Under the pieces are notes generated by a model, which had not been told where the DNA came from, searched no databases, and saw only the letters and a program-made list of their open reading frames with translations. The translations under genes and the position numbers were made by a program. A stretch of 64,000 nucleotides of DNA from Paenibacillus sp. H1-7 (GTDB lineage: Bacteria > Bacillota > Bacilli > Paenibacillales > NBRC-103111). The stretch spans positions 7,182,501 to 7,246,500 of the forward strand of contig NZ_CP031168.1 of the NCBI RefSeq assembly GCF_022354825.1, written 5' to 3'. This document shows positions 34,168 through 44,101 of this stretch, piece after piece. The stretch's first letter is position 1, and the number at the start of each line of letters is the position of its first letter.

Positions 34168-34647
34168 GTAATAATATGCTCAATGCACCGACACCACATT
34201 CATAATGGTTGAAAAAAACGTTACAAGCTGATAACGCTTCTGCTCATTGCCCAGTTAGCAAAGTCCGTCTAAATGATGAAAAGAGGCTTCTTGATGAGAG
34301 CCTCCTTTTCACTAAGCTGCTATTTTATAAGTGCATTTTCCGGGTTGATTAGTTGGGTTACTATTTTGGATCCGGCTGTTGCCGGAGTAGCGCTTGTGGT
34401 CAACCGCTACGAATTGCTCATCCCCTTCCCGCTTCCGACGGATCCCTCCTCTCTATCATGATTATTACGCTGTCATCTCAGGATTATCGAGAGGCTGTCC
34501 AAGCGGCAATTCGTCAGGCCGGCAGGGGATTTGCAATGTCCCTGTAATGATTATTTCATGTACGGAGGGATGCCGGTACAATGATAGAGGATGCCGAGCC
34601 GCGTGCAATCCTCTCGGCCATTATATCGAACAGGGAGAATGAACCGG
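34168..34647. other. Gene-free stretch before the alpha/beta-hydrolase gene
   Basis: No supported gene; a 62-codon ORF at 34273 lacks family features. A possible promoter for the downstream hydrolase is TTTCAT-N17-TACAAT ending near 34582. Nothing else recognised. Confidence 0.45.
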
Positions 34648-35673
34648 ATGTGGAACCCCGACGCCTTTCTTGAGCAATTGGTATTCAGTGAACCGCCGAA
34701 GTACAGCTTCAGCGCCGTCGACCAAGAGCAGTGGAGCGAATGGAGAGCCTCTCTAAAGGAAGTTCTTGTTCAAAAGCTCGCCTTGCCCGATCGGAGCCGG
34801 GCATCGTTAAGCCCCGTCCTGCTCGAAAAGACGGATTGCGGCGACTATGTGCGCGAGCTCATTCAATTGGAAACCGCCCCTCACCTGACGATGCCTTGCT
34901 ACGTGCTGAAGCCGAAGAAGCTTAAGGCTCCCGCAGCGGCTGTCATTGCCTGCCCCGGACACGGCTACGGAAGCAAGGAGCTCGTCGGCTTACTCCCCGA
35001 TGGAAGCACCCGCAGCGGCGAACCGGGTATTTACAAAGACTACCCGATTGAACTGGTGCGGCGCGGGTGTATCGTCGTCGTCCCCGAGATGCTCGGTCTC
35101 GGCAGCCGGCGGACGGCGAACGACGCCGGCAAAGAAGCGAAGGAGACGTCCTGCTTTCGGCTGGCGACAAACCTGCTGATGATCGGCCGGACATTGGCCG
35201 GCTATCGGGTGCACGAAATGATGTGCTGCGTAGATTACTTGCAAGAGCAACCGGAAGCCGCTGCAGACCGGATCGGCTGTATGGGCTTCTCCGGCGGCGG
35301 TCTTGTCATGGGGCTGACGGCGGCTGTGGACGAACGAATCCGCGCGGCGGTCATCAGCGGGTACACGAACACGTATCGCGACAGTCTGTTGGCCAAACCT
35401 CATTGCTCCGATAATTACATACCGGAGCTGCTGAGCTATGCGGATATGCCGGACTTGTTCGGGCTGATCGCCCCTCGCCCGCTGTTTATTGAAACGGGAC
35501 TGGAGGATGCCGGCTTTCCCGTAGCCGGCGCAATGAAGGCGATCAAGCGGCTCCGGACCGTATACAGCGTGTTGGGCAGCGATAGCCGCCTCGAACAAGA
35601 TATTCATCCCGGCAAGCACGAGGTGTCCGGACGAGCTTCCTTCGACTGGCTCGTACGGCAGCTGATGGCTTAG
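34648..35673 (+). CDS. Alpha/beta-hydrolase of the dienelactone-hydrolase / acetyl-xylan-esterase type
   Basis: 341 aa, cytoplasmic. The nucleophile elbow GFSGGG is near residue 210 (serine replaces the cysteine of true dienelactone hydrolases); a conserved CPGHGYG lies near 103 and the likely catalytic His in DIHPGKHEV near 320. Such proteins often deacetylate or hydrolyse sugar-derived esters. The ATG at 34648 was chosen for the GGGAGA ribosome site 9 nt upstream; ATG 34639 is too close. Convergent with the AraC-type regulator of the next operon; the neighbouring sugar genes suggest a role in carbohydrate esters. Confidence 0.75.
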   Translation: MWNPDAFLEQLVFSEPPKYSFSAVDQEQWSEWRASLKEVLVQKLALPDRSRASLSPVLLEKTDCGDYVRELIQLETAPHLTMPCYVLKPKKLKAPAAAVIACPGHGYGSKELVGLLPDGSTRSGEPGIYKDYPIELVRRGCIVVVPEMLGLGSRRTANDAGKEAKETSCFRLATNLLMIGRTLAGYRVHEMMCCVDYLQEQPEAAADRIGCMGFSGGGLVMGLTAAVDERIRAAVISGYTNTYRDSLLAKPHCSDNYIPELLSYADMPDLFGLIAPRPLFIETGLEDAGFPVAGAMKAIKRLRTVYSVLGSDSRLEQDIHPGKHEVSGRASFDWLVRQLMA

Positions 35674-35708
35674 GCGGTCCATAACAAAAGCAAAGCGGAG
35701 AGCGCATG

Positions 35709-38021
35709 CTACGCATGCTCCTCCCCGCTTTGCTCGCTGAGCCACTTTCCTCTGTATTGTCCCGGCGTCATGCCGGTAGCTTTCTTGAAATAGCGGATAA
35801 AGTTTTGCGGGTTGTTATACTGCAGCCGTTGTGCAATATCCGCCACCTTCATTTCCGTCTCTGTCAGCCATTTCTTGGCGATGTCCATCCGATAAGCAAG
35901 CAAGTATTCCGTAAAATTAACGTTTAAGCTTTTCTTAAGCGCTCGCCGTAGATAGCTGGAATGGTAATTCAGCCGCGACGCGCACTCCTCCAACGTCAGA
36001 GCTCGGTCGTATTCCGTCTGAATGATACGTATCACTTCGTTCGATATTTTTTGAAACGGCGCTTCCTTGTTGTCCTCTTCCGTCTCAATAATGGGCAGGA
36101 TGATTTGCTCCTTGAACCATTGCTCAATCTCCTCTACCGTATTCAGCCGCTTCAGCTGCTCATACAAAGGCAGCGCGCTCTTCTTATCGAGAGGCGAGAA
36201 TGTCGCATTCGGCTGATCCGGGATGTAGAATAAATCGAGCAGCAGCTTCATGAGCCAATTTTGCATCTGATTGTGGCTTAGCTCGCGATTGGACAAAATT
36301 TGCAGAAACTCCCGCAGCAGTTGATGAGCGCGCTTCTCGTCCGCAAATTTCACCGCTTCGACCAGCTGCTTCACCAGGTGCTCGGGAAACAGCACCATTT
36401 GAGTTTCCGGCTCCTCGGCCTCGATAAACAGAATCGATTCCGATTCCTTCGTAATCCGGTATTTCAGGGCGTTCAGCCCTTCCGCATACGCTTTGGGCGT
36501 TTCTTCATACGACGTATACGGCCGGCTAATTCCCGCGCTGATCGGAATACCGAGATACGTCAGCACGTTTTCTTGAACCTGCTCGATCAGGCTGGACAAC
36601 GATCGCTTGAAGTCGTCGATCGAATCGCTGCGACCGCTGATCACCGTTATTTGCGACTGATCCATGACGATCGGATGCAAGCGCTGATCGGACGGAATCG
36701 TATCCTCTACGATGTTGCCTATAGCATATAACAGCAGCTCCCGATCGCCTTCCCCGAACCGTGTGCCTGCGAGCGAGCCGATCTGAATGGCCGCTACCGC
36801 GAGCCATTCCGGATGCCTCTGCCGATCTGGCAGCTGCAGCTGCTCGGGAATCTGCTTCGCTGGCAGCTCGCCCTTAACCAGCTTAAGCATCGTGTACGGC
36901 TTCAGCTCGAGCCGGAGCTGCTGAACGTGGCTGCTTATGTCCAGATAGCTCTGCGACATGCGATTCATTCGGCGCTCGATAACCTGAAACTCATCCTGCC
37001 CGTCCTCTTGTCCTGCCGTTGCTTCCTCCGTACTTGCCGTCTTCTGGTATAAAGATCTAAGCGGCCTGTACAAGTTGTTAGTCCCGCTCAGAGACAGCAA
37101 GATGACCAGCACGATGATCACGATACTAGCCCAGAAGGTTGCCCATCCGATCGATTTGGATTCGCTTTTCATACTGTCAAGAGATACGATGGACAAGTAC
37201 GTCCAGCCGTTATAAGGAGACTTGCGGAACGTAAACCCGAATTCCTCCTGTCCGATCTGACCGGTTAAGTAGCCGCTCGGCTGGGAAGTATGCCGTATGT
37301 CTTCCATAACAGGAAGCCCCCGCACCGTGTTTTCGGCATCTGACGTCATATTCGTCTCCAGAACGGCTCCTTTGTCGTCCAATATCATGATGGAGCCGAG
37401 CTCGCCGCTCTTCGGGAGCGTTCGAAATAGCTCCTGCGTCGACATTTGCGTAACGAGCATGGCGACGGCGGGCGAGGCATAATTCGGGAACCGTTTGACC
37501 AAATAAATGACCGGGCGCGCCGTATTGCTCTCTGTATCTTTCGACGGCAAAGTCACCCACTTGATCGGCTTATCCGACTGGGCGAACAAAGCCGAATAAA
37601 CGGGTTTGACCGGCTCCTCCAGCTTAGTGTAGCCCTTGTTGTTAATAATCCAATGCTGATCCATATGGATCAGCTCCATATCACGAATGCCCAGCTCGTA
37701 AATTTGAATGCGCAGCATCGACTCGAGCAAATTATCGACTAACGAATAATTTCTGGCCTCGATCGGAGCTCGGAGGACATCCGTCACCTGCTGGGAAATA
37801 CTGAGCTGGAAAATCGAAAAGTCTATAATCTTCAGCGTGTTTTCCAGTTGTGTTTGCGTTTGCAAAAGCAGCTGGTCGTTCCCTTTCAGCACCTTGCTCT
37901 CGATCAGCGCAGACGATTTCATAAACGAGAACACGCCCAGCGTCACAACAGGAATGGCGCCAAGCAGCAAGCATAACGTAAACAGCTTAACTTGATAACG
38001 AGATAGCTTCAGCTTCAACAC
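35709..38021 (-). CDS. Membrane-anchored AraC-family regulator of the second sugar operon
   Basis: 770 aa. Helix near residues 12-33, an extracytoplasmic sensor region (about 35-295), a second helix near 300-320, a cytoplasmic linker with a GGDEF-like fold remnant, and a C-terminal AraC HTH (about 660-760) with RLQYNNPQNFIRYFKKATGM and TPGQYR. Same architecture as 3210-5342. GTG start with AAGGA upstream; no in-frame ATG fits. It is the last gene of the operon 44101-35709, separated from the binding-protein gene by a hairpin, and probably controls that operon. Confidence 0.88.
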   Translation of the reverse strand: MLKLKLSRYQVKLFTLCLLLGAIPVVTLGVFSFMKSSALIESKVLKGNDQLLLQTQTQLENTLKIIDFSIFQLSISQQVTDVLRAPIEARNYSLVDNLLESMLRIQIYELGIRDMELIHMDQHWIINNKGYTKLEEPVKPVYSALFAQSDKPIKWVTLPSKDTESNTARPVIYLVKRFPNYASPAVAMLVTQMSTQELFRTLPKSGELGSIMILDDKGAVLETNMTSDAENTVRGLPVMEDIRHTSQPSGYLTGQIGQEEFGFTFRKSPYNGWTYLSIVSLDSMKSESKSIGWATFWASIVIIVLVILLSLSGTNNLYRPLRSLYQKTASTEEATAGQEDGQDEFQVIERRMNRMSQSYLDISSHVQQLRLELKPYTMLKLVKGELPAKQIPEQLQLPDRQRHPEWLAVAAIQIGSLAGTRFGEGDRELLLYAIGNIVEDTIPSDQRLHPIVMDQSQITVISGRSDSIDDFKRSLSSLIEQVQENVLTYLGIPISAGISRPYTSYEETPKAYAEGLNALKYRITKESESILFIEAEEPETQMVLFPEHLVKQLVEAVKFADEKRAHQLLREFLQILSNRELSHNQMQNWLMKLLLDLFYIPDQPNATFSPLDKKSALPLYEQLKRLNTVEEIEQWFKEQIILPIIETEEDNKEAPFQKISNEVIRIIQTEYDRALTLEECASRLNYHSSYLRRALKKSLNVNFTEYLLAYRMDIAKKWLTETEMKVADIAQRLQYNNPQNFIRYFKKATGMTPGQYRGKWLSEQSGEEHA

Positions 38022-38142
38022 ATATGCTCATTCCTTCATGGAGGTTCGATATCTGTACTAGATTATCGCATCCGGACGAATAAAATCAAATAATCATTAG
38101 CGATACAATTCAGGAGAACCGCCCGGTATGACGTTTTGAAAG

Positions 38143-38175
38143 TTTAAACACCGCCCGGAATTGTCCGGACGGTGT
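38143..38175 (-). terminator. Hairpin between the binding-protein and AraC genes
   Basis: Minus strand: ACACCGTCCGGA-CAAT-TCCGGGCGGTGT followed by TTT. The weak U-tract suggests an attenuator that lowers expression of the downstream regulator, not a full stop. Confidence 0.6.
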
Positions 38176-38195
38176 CTTGGAGCTTTTTGCAGCCT

Positions 38196-39701
38196 TTACT
38201 TCTTTTGCGTTTTTTCGTATTCGGTCTTATATTCGTTCATGACTTGGTCGCCGCCCTGCTTCTGCCAGTTGGCCACCGCCTGATTGAACCCGGCCTCGTC
38301 CAGCTCTCCCAATATAAATTTGGTTCTCGCATCGGTAATGATCTGATCCAGCTGTTTGCCCTTCTCCATATACGTTTTGGACAGAAGCGGCTGCGCCGGA
38401 TTCGGCACGGCGTACTTCTCGTTATCTTGAATGAGCTTCGTATATTTCTCCACGCTCGGATCGAGCTTGCCAGGGAGCGCCTTGCTGCCGTCAAATGTCA
38501 TCATTTGAAACAGCGTATTGTACACTTCATCCGTATACTTTTGCTCATCGATCCGCACCGCCTGGCCGTTCTCCAGCTTGTAGTGCTTGCCTTCGATTCC
38601 CCACGTTATCAGGTTCTGAACCTTCTCGTCGCCAAGCTTATCGATAAACGACAGCACCTGCTTCAGCTCAGCTTCGGTTTTCACGCTTGTCTGCGGAATC
38701 ATGAACACGCTGTTATATCCGGTTCCGCCTTGTATCTTGATGCCTGTCGGACCGCTGATGCTGGCAACCGTATCAAGCTTGGCCGTCGGATTCGCTTTGT
38801 ACAGATCAGTAAACCTTGCATTCAAATCGTCAAGCGCGCCGATATATACGCCGACCTTCCCTTGGTTGACGAGCACCGTCCGATCCTTGACTACCGGGAA
38901 ATCGCTGTTGAACAGTTTGTCCTTGAACATTTGCTGGAGCATCTTCATCGTGTCGATGTACGGCTTCGTCATAAAGTCCGGCGTCATTTTGCCGTCTTTA
39001 TAATCCCAAGTGTTCGGTGCCCCCAACACGGACAAGAAGTGATAAATTTGCGCGCTGTTGGAGTCGAACGAGATGCCGAACGTATCGTTCTTGCCGTTTT
39101 TATCCGGATCGTTGTACGTGAACGCCTTGATCACATTCAGCAGCTCGTCGATCGTTTTCGGTTCCTGAAGCCCCAGGTTGTCGAGCCAGTCCTTACGGAT
39201 AATGATGCCGTTGCGTCCCATCGCCCGCCACCGGAATACGCCGTACACTTTGCCGTCGACCGAGATATTGTTTAAGCGCGTAGCGTCCAAGCTTTTCAAA
39301 TTCGGATAATCCTTCAAATACGGGCCAAGCTCCCAGAACAAGCCGGCGCGGGCGGCATCGATGATCGCCGGGTTGCGGTCGTCCTTTACGAGCAGCAGCT
39401 GCGGCAAATCGCTCGCAACGGCAATGGAAGCCGTAACCTTCTCGCTGTAGCTTGCGCTCGGCACCCAAGTCACCTTCAAATTCGTGTTTGTATATTGCTG
39501 CAGCAGCTTCATCGGCTCGCTGTCCATCTTCGGCGGCTCCGCCGTCAAATATTGGTTCATCATCGTAATTTCTACCGGTCCGGACGGCGCCGCCGTATTA
39601 TTCTGCTTGCCGGCATCCCCGCTGCTGCAGGCGGAAGCCACGACCAGCGAAAGCGCCACGGCAGCCCCCGCACCCGCTTTAAGTACACGTTTCGTTTGCA
39701 T
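38196..39701 (-). CDS. Sugar-binding lipoprotein of the second Lpl/Ytc-type transporter
   Basis: 501 aa. Signal peptide with lipobox VVASAC (lipid-modified Cys near residue 25), then a family-1 solute-binding fold with DPDKNGKNDTFGISFD, a calcium-loop-like segment frequent in LplA proteins, near residue 180. The ATG at 39701 has GGGAGG 10 nt upstream. Fifth gene of the operon after a dehydrogenase, two permeases and an enolase-type enzyme. By eye clearly different from the binding protein at 1545-3077, so the substrate probably differs. Confidence 0.92.
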   Translation of the reverse strand: MQTKRVLKAGAGAAVALSLVVASACSSGDAGKQNNTAAPSGPVEITMMNQYLTAEPPKMDSEPMKLLQQYTNTNLKVTWVPSASYSEKVTASIAVASDLPQLLLVKDDRNPAIIDAARAGLFWELGPYLKDYPNLKSLDATRLNNISVDGKVYGVFRWRAMGRNGIIIRKDWLDNLGLQEPKTIDELLNVIKAFTYNDPDKNGKNDTFGISFDSNSAQIYHFLSVLGAPNTWDYKDGKMTPDFMTKPYIDTMKMLQQMFKDKLFNSDFPVVKDRTVLVNQGKVGVYIGALDDLNARFTDLYKANPTAKLDTVASISGPTGIKIQGGTGYNSVFMIPQTSVKTEAELKQVLSFIDKLGDEKVQNLITWGIEGKHYKLENGQAVRIDEQKYTDEVYNTLFQMMTFDGSKALPGKLDPSVEKYTKLIQDNEKYAVPNPAQPLLSKTYMEKGKQLDQIITDARTKFILGELDEAGFNQAVANWQKQGGDQVMNEYKTEYEKTQKK

Positions 39702-39763
39702 TCTGTACAACCTCCCCATGATTATCTGTTTATTATGAACGTCAATGAACTGCGAATCAGCCT

Positions 39764-40852
39764 CTAACGGACAATATCCAGCGTCGCTTCCATGAGCTCC
39801 TCGTCAAGCTCAATGCCAAGCCCCGGCTTATGCGAAACGTGCACATAACCGTCCCTTACCTCGAATGGCTGCTTCAAATAGCGTTCGCGTGTACTGTTTT
39901 TCTCAATGTTATATTCATAATAACTGCTGCACTCCGGCGAGCTTGCCGCCAGATGAATCGCAGCCGCGAAGCCGACGCCCTTCGTTGTGTTATGCGGGAC
40001 GTAATGAATGCCGAACGCCCTGCACAACGCCGCCGCCCGCTTCGCGCTGGACAAGCCGCCGCACTTGACCGGATCGGCCGCGTACAGGTGACAAGCGCCC
40101 TTGCTTATAAAATCCCGGAACGTATACAGGTTCCAATCCTGCTCGCCGACGTGGATCGGCACCGGAAGCGTGCCAGCCAGCTTAATATACGTATCGATGT
40201 CATAATACGGGCAAGGCTCCTCGAAATGATGAATGTCGTACTGCTTGATCCGCTCGAACAGCTGCACCGCTTGTATATACGTATACGAGCTGTTGCCGTC
40301 AATCATCAGCTTCACATCCGGGCCGATCGCCTCGCGGGCCGCTCTAACCTTCATCTCGTCGTCCTTCAAATCGACCGGCAAGCCTGTACCGTAGCGCGGT
40401 CCGACTTTGATTTTTACCGCTTTCACTTTGAGCCGTTCGATAGCATCGCGGATTTTGTCAGCCTCTTCCTCATGCGTTAAATCGCGGCTCATACTTGAAG
40501 CATACAGCGGAATGCTTTCGCGGTACAACCCGCCCAGCAAATTGTAAACCGGCTGGTTTAAATAGCGTCCCTTCAAGTCCCACAGCGCGATTTCGAGACC
40601 GCTGAACGCGGAGGCAAGCAGCTGCCCCGATATTTTATAGTTTCTGCGCAGAACCGCTTCTTCAATCCGCTCCAGCTGGAACGGGTCCATACCGATCACC
40701 TGCGGCTTGATCACGGTGTTCATAATTTGCAGCAGCACGTCCGGACGCATCGGACTGGATTCTCCGAAGCCGTATACGCCTTCGTCGGTATCCACTTTCA
40801 CATAGAACAAACCCATTTCTTTTTTGTAGCACGTAATGTTTGTAATTTTCAT
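39764..40852 (-). CDS. Enolase-superfamily (mandelate racemase / muconate-lactonizing type) enzyme
   Basis: 362 aa. Proton-abstraction Lys motif KAVKIKVGPRYG near residue 155, metal ligands in MIDGNSSYTY, HFEEPCPYYD and HVGEQDW, and a His-containing HYVPHNTT, as in sugar-acid dehydratases and epimerases of the MR subgroup. It probably dehydrates or epimerizes an acid sugar. The ATG at 40852 has GGGAGG upstream. Located between permease and binding-protein genes, implying that the transported compound is, or yields, an aldonic or uronic acid. The exact substrate cannot be assigned by eye. Confidence 0.88.
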   Translation of the reverse strand: MKITNITCYKKEMGLFYVKVDTDEGVYGFGESSPMRPDVLLQIMNTVIKPQVIGMDPFQLERIEEAVLRRNYKISGQLLASAFSGLEIALWDLKGRYLNQPVYNLLGGLYRESIPLYASSMSRDLTHEEEADKIRDAIERLKVKAVKIKVGPRYGTGLPVDLKDDEMKVRAAREAIGPDVKLMIDGNSSYTYIQAVQLFERIKQYDIHHFEEPCPYYDIDTYIKLAGTLPVPIHVGEQDWNLYTFRDFISKGACHLYAADPVKCGGLSSAKRAAALCRAFGIHYVPHNTTKGVGFAAAIHLAASSPECSSYYEYNIEKNSTRERYLKQPFEVRDGYVHVSHKPGLGIELDEELMEATLDIVR

Positions 40853-40921
40853 AAGAGCCTCCCGGGAATGAATTGGTATTGGCAAGCCCGGCATAAGAGG
40901 AAAGCGGAGGACAAAGCCTCT

Positions 40922-41800
40922 TTATCCTTTCACCGAACCGAGGAGCACGCCTTTGGCGAAATGCTTTTGCAGGAACGGATACACGAGCAGGATCGGCACC
41001 GTCGATACGACGATAACGGCCATCTTGATCACTTCTCCCGGCGGAGCGACAAAATCGCTGCCCATCTGCTGGGAGTCGCCGACCCCTCCCTGCGACAAAA
41101 TGACGATTTGCCGCAGCCACACTTGAATCGGCCACTTCGTGCTGTCGTTAATATACAGAACCGCGTTAAAGAACGTGTTCCAATGGCCAACCGCATAAAA
41201 TAGAGAGAATGTCGCCATAGCAGGTAAAGATAAAGGAAGCACGATTCGGATTAATATTTGGTAATCGTTGCAGCCGTCTATTTTGGCCGATTCCTCCAGT
41301 CCGTCCGGCAGCTGCTGGAAGAAGTTGCGCAATATAATTAAGTTAAATGCGCTGATCGCTCCGGGAATAAGCAGCGAGCTGTAGCTGTTAAGCAAGCCAA
41401 GCGACTTGACGACGAGAAACGTCGGAATCATGCCCCCGCTGAACAGCATTGTAAACAGGACGAGCATCATGATCGGGCGGCGTCCGACAAACTCTTTTCT
41501 GGCGAGCGGATAAGCCATCAATGTCGTGAAAATCAGATTGATCAGCGTGCCAATCACCGTAATGAACACGGTCACGCCCAAGCTCCACAGAATCGTATTG
41601 GTGGAAAAAATATACCGGTAGCCGTCCAGCGAAAACTTCGTCGGAAACAGGACGACTCCGCGCTGAAGCAGCTCTTCCGAGGCCGTGAAAGACCCGGACA
41701 GTACGAATAGAAACGGCACGATTGTAAATATAGCGAACGCGAGAAGCAGCATAATATTAATCGTATCGAACAAACGCGAGCCTAGAGACGGTCGTACCAT
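40922..41800 (-). CDS. YtcP-type sugar ABC permease (second transporter)
   Basis: 292 aa, six helices. EAA loop LEESAKIDGCNDYQILIRIV near residue 190 (the usual Ala/Gly is Cys here) and C-terminus KGVLLGSVKG. It follows the LplB-type permease gene by 21 bp and the order is preserved as in other Lpl loci. ATPase presumably supplied from elsewhere (MsmX type). Confidence 0.93.
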   Translation of the reverse strand: MVRPSLGSRLFDTINIMLLLAFAIFTIVPFLFVLSGSFTASEELLQRGVVLFPTKFSLDGYRYIFSTNTILWSLGVTVFITVIGTLINLIFTTLMAYPLARKEFVGRRPIMMLVLFTMLFSGGMIPTFLVVKSLGLLNSYSSLLIPGAISAFNLIILRNFFQQLPDGLEESAKIDGCNDYQILIRIVLPLSLPAMATFSLFYAVGHWNTFFNAVLYINDSTKWPIQVWLRQIVILSQGGVGDSQQMGSDFVAPPGEVIKMAVIVVSTVPILLVYPFLQKHFAKGVLLGSVKG

Positions 41801-41821
41801 CGCTATCGCCTCCCTTACTTG

Positions 41822-42775
41822 TTAATAGACGCCTTCTTCCCCAAGCTTCTTCGCAACCTTGTTGGCTGCATACACCAGACAAAGTCCGACCAGCGACTTG
41901 AACAGACCGACCGCCGTACTGAAGCTGAACTGCCCCTGCTGCACCCCATTCACATATACGTACGTATCGAACACCTCTCCCACCTGACGGTTCGTCGAGT
42001 TCAACATCAGGAAGATTTGCTCGAAACCCGTATCCAGGAAGTTGCCGAGACGCAAAATGAACAGAATGACGATCGTACTGCGAATGGCGGGAAGCGTAAT
42101 GTGCCAAAGCTGGCGGAACCTGCTGGCGCCGTCCATTTTGGCCGCTTCGTATAAGGTTGGGTCTACGCCCGCCAGTGCCGCAAGGAAAATAATGGTCCCC
42201 CAGCCGGACTCCTTCCAGATCACTTCCAATACGATCATCGGCCGGAACCAATCGTTCGACATCAGGAAGTTCGGCACCGGCATCCCTGCCTGCGCAAGCA
42301 TGCTCGTAAAGATGCCGCCTTCGGAAGAGAAAAACGTATACACCATCCCGACTACAACGACCCACGAAACAAAGTGCGGAATATAGACGGCTGTCTGAAT
42401 CGACCGTTTAAACCATTCCACTCGAAGCTCATTGAGCATCAGCGCGATAATGATCGGAACCGGGAAGAAGAACACGATGTTATAGACGGCGAGTATGAAC
42501 GTATTTTTGAGCAGCAGCCAAAATACGGGATCATGGAAAAAGCGGTCGAAATGCTTGAACCCTACCCAAGGACTGTTCCAGAAGCCGCGGTACGGTAAGT
42601 AATCCTTGAAGGCGATCAGCACGCCCCACATCGGCAAATATTTGAACAACAGGAAATAGAGCAGCCCCGGTGCGACCATGACGTATAAATGCGGGCTCTT
42701 CCATATTCGTTTCGTCAGCAAGCCGAGCTTACTGCCGAAGCTGACTTTCACGCCTGGAGCCGTTTGCGTTCTCAA
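41822..42775 (-). CDS. LplB-type sugar ABC permease (second transporter)
   Basis: 317 aa. Opens with SPHLYVMVAPGLLYFLLFKY and LPMWGVLIAFKDY, typical of LplB, with the coupling loop around YEAAKMDGASRFRQLWHITL. Forms a heterodimer with 40922-41800. It lies 15 bp downstream of the Gfo/Idh/MocA gene, so the operon starts with the dehydrogenase. Confidence 0.93.
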   Translation of the reverse strand: MRTQTAPGVKVSFGSKLGLLTKRIWKSPHLYVMVAPGLLYFLLFKYLPMWGVLIAFKDYLPYRGFWNSPWVGFKHFDRFFHDPVFWLLLKNTFILAVYNIVFFFPVPIIIALMLNELRVEWFKRSIQTAVYIPHFVSWVVVVGMVYTFFSSEGGIFTSMLAQAGMPVPNFLMSNDWFRPMIVLEVIWKESGWGTIIFLAALAGVDPTLYEAAKMDGASRFRQLWHITLPAIRSTIVILFILRLGNFLDTGFEQIFLMLNSTNRQVGEVFDTYVYVNGVQQGQFSFSTAVGLFKSLVGLCLVYAANKVAKKLGEEGVY

Positions 42776-42790
42776 TCGTCATCCCTCCCT

Positions 42791-44101
42791 TCATGTGGCT
42801 GTTGTTGCTGCCGTATCCGCCCTTAGCACCTCATCGATACGAATCGGGCGGTTTTCCTTCACCGACCGCCATACCGCTTCACCGGTGCCGATGGAATAGG
42901 CGCCGTCCTGCGAGCCGGATAAGATCGGGTACGCCCTGCCAGGATCTGGCCCCAAAAAAATGTCTTCCAGCAGCACCGGGTCGCCTCCGCCGTGTCCTCC
43001 TTCGCGGTGAACGACATGGATCGTTTCTTTCGAGCCGAACAGCGGGAAGTAGTCGATCGTCTGAACCGGAACCGGGAAAGGTACACGGCTGGCCGAGTGG
43101 AACTCCGTCGTTTCGATGCGACCTTTGGTCCCGTTAATCGCAAGCCGGTAGCCTTCATAAGGAAGCGAGAAGTTGACCGAGTACGACAAAAGCGCCCCGC
43201 CGTCGTATTTCACGTTGACGGAATACGTATCTTCAATATTAATGGCGGAATCGTAAATACACGCATCCGGGCGGTATTCGCTGTAAGGGGCAACAGCGAG
43301 CCCGGAGCTGACGGCACCGAGATGATCGTCCTTCACCGTCACTTCCCTGCTTCGCGTCGACCAGCGCATAAAGTAGCTGCAATCCGGCTTGACCGTACAC
43401 GTCTCGCAGTGACGGCCGTCCTCCTTCTTAGGGTTCAGCGGTCCTTCCGGACCATAATAATTTAGCGCCCCGAAGGCGAATACTTGCACCGGCTGCTGGC
43501 CGATCCACCAATTCACCAGGTCGAAGTGATGTGAGCTCTTATGAATGGAAAGCCCTCCGGAATGCTCGCGATTGCGGTTCCACCGTTTGAAATAGCTGGC
43601 CCCGTGATACGTATCGATGTACCAGTTCAAGTCAACGGATGTGACCCGGCCGACTTTGCCCTCCAGCACCAGCTCTTTGATCCGGCTGTGAATCGGGGCA
43701 TACCGGTAGTTGAACGCGACCGTGACCTTGCCTTTGCTCCGCTGTTCGGCGTCGAGGATTCGGCGGCAGTCCGCGCCGGTCGTCGCCATCGGTTTCTCCG
43801 TGATAACGTCCAGCCCATGCTCCAACGCTTGTAAAATGTAAGTCACATGCGTATCGTCGCGCCCCGTTACAATGATGACATCAGGCTTCGTCTGCTTCAC
43901 CAACAGGTCAAACTGATCGGGACCGTACTCCTTAACGTCGTTCAGCTGCGGGAATTTCTCCTTGCATACCTCGAACCGTCTCGGATCGATGTCAAGCAGG
44001 CCGACAATCTCCGTCTGAGTGGAGAACGTTTTCAACATCGGGCCGATGAACATCTTCATGCTCCGGTTGCTGACCCCGCATATGGCGTATTTTTTTTTCA
44101 T
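42791..44101 (-). CDS. Gfo/Idh/MocA-family oxidoreductase heading the second sugar operon
   Basis: 436 aa. N-terminal Rossmann fold with a slightly degenerate nucleotide loop (YAICGVSNRSMKMF instead of GxGxxG), the family Lys in VITEKPMATT near residue 95, and a C-terminal substrate domain with HKSSHHFDLVNWWIG. A cluster of cysteines (CETCTVKPDC near 255) could bind metal, an unusual extra. The ATG at 44101 has GAGGTG upstream; longer starts are not convincing. It probably oxidizes a sugar derived from the transported saccharide. Confidence 0.88.
   Translation of the reverse strand: MKKKYAICGVSNRSMKMFIGPMLKTFSTQTEIVGLLDIDPRRFEVCKEKFPQLNDVKEYGPDQFDLLVKQTKPDVIIVTGRDDTHVTYILQALEHGLDVITEKPMATTGADCRRILDAEQRSKGKVTVAFNYRYAPIHSRIKELVLEGKVGRVTSVDLNWYIDTYHGASYFKRWNRNREHSGGLSIHKSSHHFDLVNWWIGQQPVQVFAFGALNYYGPEGPLNPKKEDGRHCETCTVKPDCSYFMRWSTRSREVTVKDDHLGAVSSGLAVAPYSEYRPDACIYDSAINIEDTYSVNVKYDGGALLSYSVNFSLPYEGYRLAINGTKGRIETTEFHSASRVPFPVPVQTIDYFPLFGSKETIHVVHREGGHGGGDPVLLEDIFLGPDPGRAYPILSGSQDGAYSIGTGEAVWRSVKENRPIRIDEVLRADTAATTAT

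Noticed and set aside
34273-34461. 62-aa hydrophobic ORF
   Set aside because: No ribosome site, no conserved pattern, and a reading frame that ends in low-complexity sequence.
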